From: Ruminococcus sp.
GTDB lineage: Bacteria; Bacillota; Clostridia; Oscillospirales; Ruminococcaceae
NCBI GenBank assembly: GCA_017470905.1
Contig: JAFUXL010000025.1
Coordinates: 1 to 35,118, forward strand
Length of the DNA: 35,118 bases
Direction: 5' to 3'
The translations under genes were made by a program, and so were the position numbers. This document shows, piece after piece, positions 23,426 through 31,190 of this stretch; position 1 is the first letter of the stretch, and each line of letters opens with the position of its first letter. Below the pieces are notes generated by a model that saw nothing but the letters and a program-made list of their open reading frames with translations, was not told where the DNA came from and did no database searches.

Positions 23426-25110
23426 TGAAAGGCTTGCTTAAATTTATTACCTGCGGAAGTGTCGATGACGGAAAATCCACACTTATCGGTCATATTCTCT
23501 ATGACGCAAAGCTGCTCTATACAGACCAGGAAAAATCCCTTGAGCTTGACAGCAAGGTCGGCAGCAGAAACGGTCAGATAGATTATTCGCTTCTGCTTGA
23601 CGGTCTTATGGCGGAACGTGAGCAGGGGATAACAATAGATGTTGCTTACCGCTATTTTACAACCGACAACCGCAGCTTTATCGTTGCGGATACTCCCGGA
23701 CACGAGGAATATACAAGAAATATGGCAGTCGGAGCTTCGTTCGCCGATTTGGCGGTAATTCTTGTCGATGCCTCTCAGGGTGTGCTTGTACAGACAAGGA
23801 GGCATGCAAGAATCTGCAAGCTTATGGGTATCAGGTATTTTGTATTTGCTGTCAACAAAATGGATTTGGTAGAATACAGTCAGCAGCGTTTTGATGAAAT
23901 ACTTGCACAGGTTCAGGAGCTTACAGACGAGCTTGTACTTGAAAACATAAAGGTAATTCCGCTTTCCGCAACCGAGGGCGACAATGTTACATCAAAATCG
24001 GAGAAGATTAAATGGTATAATGATGTCACACTTCTGGAATACCTTGAAAATGTCGATATAAATTCAGCCATCCATGAAAAGGGTTTCTATATGCCCGTGC
24101 AGAGGGTAAGCCGCCCCGACCGCACTTTCAGGGGATTTCAGGGACAGGTGGAATCGGGCAGCATATCCGTGGGCGATATTGTTACCGCATTGCCGAGCAA
24201 TGAAAAAGCTAAGGTAAAGGGTATACTTGTTGCCGGCAGAGAAACGGACTCCGCCTTTGCAGGTCAGCCCGTAACTGTTTCCCTCGACCGTGAGGTTGAT
24301 GTTTCGAGGGGCTGTGTGCTTGAAAAGGATACCGATATAGCGGTATACAAAAAGCTTGAAGCTTCTCTCCTCTGGATGGACGACGAGGAGCTTGCCGAGG
24401 GCAGGGATTATCTTATAAAGCTGGGTACAAAGCTCATTCCCGGTGTTGTTTCAAAAATCAATTATGCGGTCAATATAAACACAGGTGAGCATATTCAGGC
24501 AGAGTGTCTTGCCAAAAACGGCATTGCCAACTGTGAAATTCTCCTGAGCGAGGCAATAGCGGCAGGAAGATTTTCGGAATATAAAACTCTCGGTGAACTT
24601 ATACTCATAGACCGTGTTACAAATATGACTTCTGCCTGCGGCGTGGTTGAGCAGCTCAGCGAAAAAAGCGGTGAAGAGTCGGGCAGAGCTTCGTTTGTGT
24701 ACGGCGACATTCAGGCAAGAGGCGATATTTTTGAAGAATTTTATTATGATGTCGAAAGCTATAATGTTTTCAAATATCAGCCTGTTAAATCAACCTATAC
24801 AGTAGGCGATAAAATCCCCGTAAAGGGTCGGAGCTACAGCTATCCAGAAGATTTTGACATAATTGTCCTCCGTGACAGCGTTGCCGTTTCGGTAAGGAAC
24901 GGAAAGGTTGCGGAAATAGTCGTGCTTGGTTCATATCATTATACGAATTATCCCGTTGTAAACGGCAGAGGTTTTGAAATCCTTGCGGATACGTCCGAGA
25001 AGTTTGAAAAATTTCTTGAGGAATACGAAGCTGCCGAAAATACCTCCCGTTCGGAATTTTTCGGAAAATGGCTGAGGTTTGACACATACAGAAAAGTAAT
25101 TGTGAAATAA
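23425..25110 (+). CDS. cysN: sulfate adenylyltransferase GTPase subunit CysN
   Basis: The 561-residue protein has the translation-factor-type G domain: G1 GSVDDGKST, switch II DTPGHEEY and G4 NKMD. EF-Tu-like beta-barrel domains follow (QRVSRPDRTFRGFQG). GTP hydrolysis drives the unfavourable formation of APS by CysD. About 110 extra residues at the C terminus (from PVKSTYTVGDKIP) follow the core; they lack the Walker motif of an APS kinase (CysC), so this is not a CysNC fusion. That fits direct APS reduction without making PAPS. Confidence 0.95.
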   Translation: MKGLLKFITCGSVDDGKSTLIGHILYDAKLLYTDQEKSLELDSKVGSRNGQIDYSLLLDGLMAEREQGITIDVAYRYFTTDNRSFIVADTPGHEEYTRNMAVGASFADLAVILVDASQGVLVQTRRHARICKLMGIRYFVFAVNKMDLVEYSQQRFDEILAQVQELTDELVLENIKVIPLSATEGDNVTSKSEKIKWYNDVTLLEYLENVDINSAIHEKGFYMPVQRVSRPDRTFRGFQGQVESGSISVGDIVTALPSNEKAKVKGILVAGRETDSAFAGQPVTVSLDREVDVSRGCVLEKDTDIAVYKKLEASLLWMDDEELAEGRDYLIKLGTKLIPGVVSKINYAVNINTGEHIQAECLAKNGIANCEILLSEAIAAGRFSEYKTLGELILIDRVTNMTSACGVVEQLSEKSGEESGRASFVYGDIQARGDIFEEFYYDVESYNVFKYQPVKSTYTVGDKIPVKGRSYSYPEDFDIIVLRDSVAVSVRNGKVAEIVVLGSYHYTNYPVVNGRGFEILADTSEKFEKFLEEYEAAENTSRSEFFGKWLRFDTYRKVIVK

Positions 25111-25124
25111 CAGAAAATGATAAC

Positions 25125-25156
25125 GGCGGAGTTTTCATGCTCTGCCTTTTATTTTT
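25125..25156 (+). terminator. terminator of the aprAB-cysDN operon
   Basis: GGCGGAG (25125-25131) pairs with CTCTGCC (25140-25146; one G-U) around an 8-nt loop, followed by TTTTATTTTT. Confidence 0.75.
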
Positions 25157-25287
25157 CAGCAATCCCGTCAGAGACGGAGAAAGCAAGGATAAAATGCACA
25201 AAATTGTACAAACTCAATAATAATTTCTATATTTCCGGCTTAATTATGGTCGGTTATACAATTTTTAAATATTCAGGTTATGTTTAC

Positions 25288-25316
25288 TTGACATAAGATG
25301 TTTTTTGATATATAAT
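25288..25316 (+). promoter_or_regulatory. perfect sigma-A promoter of the ABC transporter / CO dehydrogenase operon
   Basis: TTGACA (25288-25293) and TATAAT (25311-25316) are perfect and 17 bases apart. A leader of about 90 nt precedes the binding-protein gene. No clear operator is seen. Confidence 0.8.
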
Positions 25317-25412
25317 ATAAAAGCAAAATCCCACGAAATCGATAGGAAAAGTATGAATAGAATTTGGAATAGTCCTTTGCCTGCGGTTTTTATATTGAAA
25401 GGAAGAATGAAA

Positions 25413-26336
25413 ATGAAAAAAAGATTATCGGCATTGGCAGTTTCTGCTGTACTTGCTTTATCTGCCGTATCCTGCGGAAAAACTGATAACAGTGATACAG
25501 ATACCGTAAAAATTGCTTATCTCCCCATTACGCATTCACTCGCTGTTTTGCAGGAGGCTGAAGAGCTTGAAAAGCAGTCGGGACTGAAGGTTGAGCTTGT
25601 AAAATACGGCTCATGGTCTGAATTGCTTGATGCGCTCAATTCAAACAGAGTAGACGGTGCTTCTGTACTGATTGAGCTTGCGATGAAGTCAAAGCAGGAG
25701 GGTATCGGACTGAAAGCCGTAGCCCTGGGACACCGTGACGGAAATGTAATCATTGTTTCAAATGATATTGAGTCTGCTGCCGGTCTTAAAGGCAAGACCT
25801 TTGCAATCCCTCACAGACAGTCGTCACATAATATACTGCTGAATGATGCTCTTGCAACTGCGGGACTTACAATTGACGATGTGAATGTCACCGAGCTTGC
25901 ACCTACCGAAATGCCTTCTGCACTCGCAAGCGGTCAGATAGACGGATACTGCGTTGCCGAACCCTTTGGTGCAATGGGCGTATCTCTCGGCGCAGGAAAG
26001 GTACTTTTCAGCTCCGAGGAGCTTTGGGAGGACTCCCTTTGCTGCGGACTGGTACTTACCGACAAGTTTATAGATGAACGCTACGATGACGCAAAATCTT
26101 TCGTTGAAAGCTATAAGGCGGCAGGAAACGCACTTGATAAGGAAACTGCAAAACAGGTGGCGGAAAAGTATCTTAGTCAGACCGATGAAGTGCTTGACAT
26201 ATCTCTGCAATGGATATCCTATAATGACCTTGATATAACAGAGGACATCTACAATACACTGACCGAGAAAGTCAAGGAATACGGACTTTCGGATAATCCT
26301 CCTTCGTATGGGGATTTTGTGAAGAATGATTTTTGA
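25413..26336 (+). CDS. NitT/TauT-family ABC transporter substrate-binding lipoprotein
   Basis: The start is the ATG at 25413 (AAAGGAAG site); ATG 25407 is too close to the site. The 307-residue protein has a lipobox (ALSAVSCGK, Cys21). It has the SsuA/TauA/ThiY-type fold signatures: VKIAYLPITHSLAVL, VDGASVLIELAMKSKQEG, KGKTFAIPHRQSSHNILL and GYCVAEPFGAMG. The ligand may be an alkanesulfonate, nitrate or a similar small molecule and cannot be fixed from sequence. It follows the sulfate genes and leads into the permease, ATPase and CooS genes in one direction with short gaps. Confidence 0.88.
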   Translation: MKKRLSALAVSAVLALSAVSCGKTDNSDTDTVKIAYLPITHSLAVLQEAEELEKQSGLKVELVKYGSWSELLDALNSNRVDGASVLIELAMKSKQEGIGLKAVALGHRDGNVIIVSNDIESAAGLKGKTFAIPHRQSSHNILLNDALATAGLTIDDVNVTELAPTEMPSALASGQIDGYCVAEPFGAMGVSLGAGKVLFSSEELWEDSLCCGLVLTDKFIDERYDDAKSFVESYKAAGNALDKETAKQVAEKYLSQTDEVLDISLQWISYNDLDITEDIYNTLTEKVKEYGLSDNPPSYGDFVKNDF

Positions 26337-26351
26337 TAAGGCGTGATAAAT

Positions 26352-27113
26352 TTGAAAAAATTACTTTCTCTGAAAAATGTTATCGTTTCCGTTGCGATAC
26401 TGATATTGATTTGGCAGCTTCTGTTCTCTGTCAGCAACTATGACAAGGCATTGTTTCCGTCACCAAAAATGGCATTTGATGCTTTGGTCGAGATGACAGT
26501 CAACGGAAAACTGTTTGAAAATATAAAAACGAGTATGTACCGCTTTGTTACAGGATATTTTAGCTCGGTAATCGTTGCCGTGATACTGGGGCTTATACTC
26601 GGCAGACTTCCGAAAGTCTTTCAGTATATAAATCCTGCGGTACAGCTTTTAAGACCTATTTCACCTACAGCGTGGATGCCGTTTATTGTTCTGCTGTTCG
26701 GTATCGGAGATGTTCCTGCCATCGTTATCATCTTTATTGCGGCTTTTTTCCCCGTTCTGCTGTCAACTGTTTCGGCTGTCGGGAACATTGACCCGATATA
26801 TCTGAAAGTATCAAAGAATTTCGGAATAAAACAGCCTGCACTTACATGGAAGGTCATTTTCCCGGCGGCTTTCCCCCAGATTGCAAACGGCATTCACCTT
26901 GCACTCGGCACGGCATGGATATTCCTTGTTGCAGGTGAAATGGTAGGCGCACAGTCGGGACTCGGCTATCAGATTATTGATGCAAGAAACAATATCCGTG
27001 CTGATATTCTTCTTGCAACCATCCTTGTCATAGGTATAATAGGAATACTGCTTGACAGCTTGCTGAAATTCATCGAAAAGCTGGTACTCAAATCATGGGG
27101 AGGTGCTGAGTGA
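26352..27113 (+). CDS. NitT/TauT-family ABC transporter permease
   Basis: I choose the TTG at 26352 (MKKLLSLKNV) after GCGTGAT, matching the AGGTGAT-plus-TTG usage seen at 7824; a GTG at 26343 is possible. The roughly 253-residue protein has about six membrane helices. It has FPSPKMAFDALVEM early, the RPISPTAWMPFIVLLFGIGD stretch, and AGEMVGAQSGLGYQIIDARN of the SsuC/TauC family. Its end overlaps the ATPase start (TGATG). Confidence 0.88.
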   Translation: MKKLLSLKNVIVSVAILILIWQLLFSVSNYDKALFPSPKMAFDALVEMTVNGKLFENIKTSMYRFVTGYFSSVIVAVILGLILGRLPKVFQYINPAVQLLRPISPTAWMPFIVLLFGIGDVPAIVIIFIAAFFPVLLSTVSAVGNIDPIYLKVSKNFGIKQPALTWKVIFPAAFPQIANGIHLALGTAWIFLVAGEMVGAQSGLGYQIIDARNNIRADILLATILVIGIIGILLDSLLKFIEKLVLKSWGGAE

Positions 27114-27883
27114 TGTATATTGAAGTAAAGGATGCCTGCAAAAACTTTGTTCAGGACGGAAAAGAATTTGTTGCCCTCGACAATGTGTCCCTTGATATTG
27201 AAAAAGGAGAGTTCATATGTCTGCTCGGACCTTCGGGCTGCGGAAAAAGCACACTGCTGAATGCTCTCGCAGGATTTGAAAAGGTCAGCAGCGGAAGTGT
27301 AAAAATTGACGGAAAGGAAGTCAGCGAGCCTTCTATCAACAACATCACGATATTTCAGAATTACGGTCTGCTCCCCTGGAGAAATGTTCTGAAAAATGTT
27401 GAGCTTGGACTTGAGTCAAAGAAAGTTCCAAAGGCAGACCGTGAAACAATATCAAAAAAATATCTTGAGCTTGTCGGGCTTTCCGGCTACGAAAAGCGTT
27501 ATCCGAAGCAGCTTTCGGGCGGTCAGCAGCAAAGAGTTGCAATAGCAAGAGGTCTTGCGGTTGACCCGGATATTATTTTCATGGACGAACCTTTCGGTGC
27601 GCTCGATGCCATTACAAGAATGAAATTGCAGGAGGATATTTTGAGAATATCCAGAGAAGAAAAAAAGACTATCATTTTTGTTACGCACGATATAGAAGAG
27701 GCAGTCTTTCTTGCCGACAGAATTGTTGTTATGATGGCTGACCCCGGAAGAATAAAAAGTATCGTAAAGGTTCCGCTCGGCACTCACCGTGACAGAACGG
27801 GCAAGGATTTCTTATACGTCCGTGACAAGATATTTGAATTGTTTAATATGAAAGCAGAAGGCTTTATTGAGTATTATATTTAA
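27113..27883 (+). CDS. NitT/TauT-family ABC transporter ATP-binding protein
   Basis: The start is the ATG at 27113, 8 bases after GGGGAGGTG. The 256-residue ATPase has Walker A GPSGCGKST, a Q-loop FQNYGLLPWRNVLKNVELG (the PWR motif is typical of SsuB/TauB), signature LSGGQQQR, Walker B IIFMDEPFGALD and H loop THDIEEA. It drives the permease just upstream. Seventeen bases separate it from cooS. Confidence 0.92.
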   Translation: MYIEVKDACKNFVQDGKEFVALDNVSLDIEKGEFICLLGPSGCGKSTLLNALAGFEKVSSGSVKIDGKEVSEPSINNITIFQNYGLLPWRNVLKNVELGLESKKVPKADRETISKKYLELVGLSGYEKRYPKQLSGGQQQRVAIARGLAVDPDIIFMDEPFGALDAITRMKLQEDILRISREEKKTIIFVTHDIEEAVFLADRIVVMMADPGRIKSIVKVPLGTHRDRTGKDFLYVRDKIFELFNMKAEGFIEYYI

Positions 27884-27900
27884 TTTGAGGAGCAGTAATT

Positions 27901-29997
27901 ATGAGCGAACATAAACATGAACATCACCACTCCCACGAGGAGGACAGCGCACCTGCGCATATTCATTCGCACAGAAATATAATCGGCTTTGATGAACACG
28001 GTATCCCTACGGTTATATTAAAGGCAAGTCACGGTGAGGGCGAAAGCGATGACCCGCAGGCATTCATCAAGGACTATATGAATGCCGTTTCGGAATACAG
28101 AAAGACTTTTCCCTCAAAACAGGACGTTATAGAACAGACTCCCGACCCTGCTGTCAGGGATATGCTCCTGCGAATGGAGCAGCTTGGCATAGATACCGCC
28201 TTTGACCGTTTTGATAAGCAGAAACCGCAGTGTAATTTCGGACTTGCAGGTATTTGCTGTAAGATATGTAACATGGGACCTTGCCGCATAACGGCAAAAT
28301 CCTCCAGAGGTGTCTGTGGTGCGGATGCCGACCTGATTGTTGCAAGAAATCTCCTCCGCTCGGCGGCGGCAGGTGCGGCACAGCACGGAATGCACGCAAG
28401 AGAGGTAATGCTTGCGCTGAAATGGGCGGCTGAGGGAAAGCTTGATGTTCCCATACTCGGCGAACAGAAAATCAGAGCAACTGCGGAGGCATTCGGCATA
28501 AAGCAAAAAAAACGTCAGCTAAAAAATGTCGCAAGGGATTTAGCCGATGCGCTGCTTGATGACCTTTCAAGAACTGTTCCCGATGAGTATAAGACAATTT
28601 CAGCCTGCGCAGTCCCCGAAAGGCAGGAAGTGTGGAAAGAGCTTGATATTCTGCCCGTAAGTGCTTATCATGAGGTCTTTGAAGCTTATCATAAATCAGG
28701 CTGTGCAACGGACGGCGACTGGCGTTCGGTAATGCAGCAGTTTTTAAGATGCGGACTTGCTTTCACATTTTCGGGAGTTGTAGGTGCATCTATCGCTACG
28801 GACAGTCTGTTTGGCGTGGGAGACAGAGTTACCTCAAAGGTCAATATCGGTGCGCTCGAAAAGGGATATGTAAATATCGCAGTTCACGGTCATCTGCCGC
28901 TTCTTGTAAGTCAGATTGTCGAGGCAGGAAAGCGTGATGATTTAATAGAGCTTGCAAAATCAAAGGGAGCAAAGGGAATAAGGTTTTACGGTATCTGCTG
29001 TTCGGGTCTGTCGGCTATGTACAGATATGCGGGTGTAATTCCGCTGTCGAATGCAGTGTCTGCGGAGTTGGTTCTCGGAACGGGTGCGCTCGACCTCTGG
29101 GTAGCTGATGTTCAGGACGTTTTCCCCTCAATCATGGAAGTTGCCCACTGTTTTAAGACAACTGTCGTAACGACAAGCGAGTCGGCAAGACTTCCGGGCG
29201 CAGAACGTTACGAATACGACCATCATCATTCAAATATCGGCGAAACGAAAGCACTTGCCGAAAAAATAGTCCGCCGTGCAATAGAGAGCTTTGAGGCAAG
29301 AAAGGGCATACCCGTGTACATACCGCCCTATGAGGTGGAAGCAGAGGTTGGTTTCTCGGTGGAATATATCCACAAGCGTTTTGGCAGTATGCAGCCGCTT
29401 GCCGATGCAATAAAGAACGGACGCATACTCGGAGTAGTAAATATGGTGGGCTGCAATAACCCGAAGGTGCTTTACGAAAAGTGTATTATTGACGTCGCTG
29501 ATGTTTTGCTGAAAAATAATGTTCTTATCCTTTCAAACGGCTGTGCATCATTTCCGCTTATGAAGCTTGGTTATTGTGCGGTATCAGGCAAGGAAAAGGC
29601 AGGCGACAGTCTGAGAGAATTTCTTGAACCCGACCTTCCTCCCGTATGGCACGTCGGAGAATGCATAGACAATACACGTTCATCGGGTATATTCGCAGGG
29701 ATAGCAGGAGCATTGGGTCATAAAATGTATGAGCTGCCGTTTGCCTTTTCTTCTCCCGAATGGGGCAATGAAAAGGGCATAGATGCTGCCCTTGGCTTCA
29801 GGCTGAACGGCATAAGTTCATATCACTGCGTTGAAGCACAGATATATGGCTCAAAGAATGTTATAGAATTTCTGAAATACGGTACGCTCGAAACACTCGG
29901 CTCTTCAATGAATGTCGATACCGACCCCGTGAAGCTTGGAGAAAAAATAGTTGCCGATATGAAAGCAAAAAGAAAGGCTCTCGGCTGGGATAATTGA
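27901..29997 (+). CDS. cooS: CooS-type Ni-Fe carbon monoxide dehydrogenase, divergent
   Basis: The 698-residue protein has the CooS layout. The D/B-cluster cysteines are Cys111, 119, 120, 123, 128 and 139 (IDTAFDRFDKQKPQC, GICCKICNMGPCRI). HGHLP (His331), GICCSG (Cys366/367), GCNNPK (Cys518), LSNGCAS (Cys548), VGECIDNTR (Cys588) and SPEWGNEKG (Lys625) mark the C-cluster region. Where active CooS proteins have a C-cluster Cys in a DVQC motif, this one reads ADVQDVFPS (Asp406), so that ligand looks replaced. The N terminus is His-rich (9 His in 24 residues), like a nickel-binding tail. Active CooS oxidises CO to CO2 with ferredoxin; whether this one does is uncertain. It starts at an ATG with a GAGGAGC site, and no cooC is in the window. 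Confidence 0.85.
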   Translation: MSEHKHEHHHSHEEDSAPAHIHSHRNIIGFDEHGIPTVILKASHGEGESDDPQAFIKDYMNAVSEYRKTFPSKQDVIEQTPDPAVRDMLLRMEQLGIDTAFDRFDKQKPQCNFGLAGICCKICNMGPCRITAKSSRGVCGADADLIVARNLLRSAAAGAAQHGMHAREVMLALKWAAEGKLDVPILGEQKIRATAEAFGIKQKKRQLKNVARDLADALLDDLSRTVPDEYKTISACAVPERQEVWKELDILPVSAYHEVFEAYHKSGCATDGDWRSVMQQFLRCGLAFTFSGVVGASIATDSLFGVGDRVTSKVNIGALEKGYVNIAVHGHLPLLVSQIVEAGKRDDLIELAKSKGAKGIRFYGICCSGLSAMYRYAGVIPLSNAVSAELVLGTGALDLWVADVQDVFPSIMEVAHCFKTTVVTTSESARLPGAERYEYDHHHSNIGETKALAEKIVRRAIESFEARKGIPVYIPPYEVEAEVGFSVEYIHKRFGSMQPLADAIKNGRILGVVNMVGCNNPKVLYEKCIIDVADVLLKNNVLILSNGCASFPLMKLGYCAVSGKEKAGDSLREFLEPDLPPVWHVGECIDNTRSSGIFAGIAGALGHKMYELPFAFSSPEWGNEKGIDAALGFRLNGISSYHCVEAQIYGSKNVIEFLKYGTLETLGSSMNVDTDPVKLGEKIVADMKAKRKALGWDN

Positions 29998-30020
29998 ATT
30001 GATTTCATGTAAAAAATACT

Positions 30021-30098
30021 GTTCCCCATGCCTTTGACGGAGGGAACCAAGAAAAATTATAAAAACTTTTGTGCATTATTTTAAATGCTCATTTATTG
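30021..30098 (+). repeat. AT-rich dispersed element, copy C
   Basis: A 5' hairpin GTTCCC (30021-30026) / GGGAAC (30042-30047) is followed by an A/T stretch, a GCATT/AATGC mini-hairpin and CTCATTTATTG that leads into the GGAGG site of the next gene. The 3' part matches copies A and B. Confidence 0.7.
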
Positions 30099-30109
30099 GA
30101 GGAATAAAA

Positions 30110-30499
30110 ATGGCTTGTTTCATAGTACCTGCAACAGAGGCGGTAATAACAACTGTTGCACAAAAGGTTATTAGGAAAAAAGAAAATAATACCGGCTCGC
30201 ATAACTGCGATAAAATAAAGTTTTCGGAAAAATTGGGCTGGCTTAACGGTATGCTGTGGGGCGGTTCGGGACTTCTTGCCTTTGAGCATCTCTGGCACGG
30301 AGAGATAACTCCCTTCTTCCCGTTTCTGACTGCCGCAAACAATCCTGCGAATACTGCGGAAATGCTTCATGAAATGGCTGTATCAGGTTCGGCTATGGCA
30401 ATACTCGTTACTGCTGTGTGGACTGTACTGGCAGTTTCTGCGGACAGGCTCACAGGTTCTCAGAAATCCGAAGAAAAGAAAGCAGGTGCATCAGCATGA
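30110..30499 (+). CDS. small membrane protein, unrecognised, 129 aa
   Basis: The start is the ATG at 30110 after GGAGG; an earlier in-frame ATG lies in repeat copy C. The protein has a short hydrophobic N terminus (FIVPATEAVITTVAQKV), a basic stretch, a hydrophobic GWLNGMLWGGSGLLAFEHLWHGE segment and a C-terminal membrane helix (SAMAILVTAVWTVLAVSADR). I do not recognise the family. The His in the FEHLWHGE segment could bind metal or a cofactor. The stop overlaps the next ATG (ATGA), so it is paired with the following membrane protein. It lies downstream of cooS, possibly co-transcribed. Confidence 0.65.
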   Translation: MACFIVPATEAVITTVAQKVIRKKENNTGSHNCDKIKFSEKLGWLNGMLWGGSGLLAFEHLWHGEITPFFPFLTAANNPANTAEMLHEMAVSGSAMAILVTAVWTVLAVSADRLTGSQKSEEKKAGASA

Positions 30500-30813
30500 C
30501 ACTGCTCATTACAATAATCGCAGCCGTAATCTCTACAGTGATATGGTATACAAACTCAAAGGCAAGAAAGCTTAGAATTGGTGTTTTGCTTTATATGTTC
30601 TGGGGTGCTTCTTTGATGTGGCTCGTCGATGCAGTTGTCGAGTATATTGAAGCAGGGGCAGAATACTTTGAACCTGCTGCCAAGGATATGCTCAATGATA
30701 CATTCCTTGGAATATCGGTCGTTGCTCTTGCTCTGACAGTATGGGTGGTTTATCTGCTTATAAAAGACCCGTCCGGTTTACTGAAGAATAATCTTTTAAA
30801 CAAAAATCTGTGA
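30496..30813 (+). CDS. small membrane protein, unrecognised, 105 aa
   Basis: The 105-residue protein starts at an ATG overlapping the upstream stop by 4 bases. It has three hydrophobic segments: MTLLITIIAAVISTVIW at the N terminus, IGVLLYMFWGASLMWLVDAV in the middle and FLGISVVALALTVWVVYLL near the C terminus. An acidic loop (VVEYIEAGAEYFEP) lies between the last two. No family is recognised. Coupling to the 129-residue membrane protein suggests a two-part membrane complex; a link to CooS or the transporter is only suggested by position. The 3' end overlaps the convergent DUF4956 remnant by about 64 bases. Confidence 0.65.
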   Translation: MTLLITIIAAVISTVIWYTNSKARKLRIGVLLYMFWGASLMWLVDAVVEYIEAGAEYFEPAAKDMLNDTFLGISVVALALTVWVVYLLIKDPSGLLKNNLLNKNL

Positions 30814-31190
30814 TTGAGCAGACTTAAAACTGTTTTTGATAATATAAAAGTTTTATTTGCAAACACAAGCAGTACAATGCCGACAGCAATACTGCCGAAT
30901 ACTGCAAGCGGAATCATGCCCGTTGCAAGGATAATGCCTGCTGAAATCGCCCAGAATAAAAATACAATATCCAGCGGTTCCTTGATAGCTGTACGGAAAC
31001 GGACAATCGACAGTGCGTCGACCATTCCGAGCGATAATACGACATTACTGGAAACCGCCATGATAAGAATTGTGGCAATCATGCACAAGCCCATCAGAGA
31101 AAGTCCGAAATTTGCGGAATACAAAACACCGCTGAACGTCTTTTTATATACGTAGAAAATAAATAATCCCAGCACGAACGAAAGTATAAC
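30750..31190 (-). pseudogene. DUF4956-family membrane protein remnant, truncated at both ends
   Basis: The frame carries the DUF4956 core: YVYKKTFSGVLYSANFGLSL, then the hallmark LGMVDALSIVRFRTAIKEP and LDIVFLFWAISAGIILATG membrane helices. Upstream, an in-frame TGA lies a few codons before the first hydrophobic stretch and the expected N-terminal part is missing. Downstream, the frame runs antisense into the convergent membrane gene, giving an unnatural tail. DUF4956 proteins often sit next to CotH and polyphosphate-polymerase-like (VTC) genes. The CotH gene is directly upstream here, out of frame, showing that intervening sequence was deleted. Confidence 0.75.

Noticed and set aside
23425-25110. 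CysNC bifunctional enzyme because of the extra C-terminal length
   Set aside because: No Walker A motif of APS kinase is in the C-terminal 110 residues.
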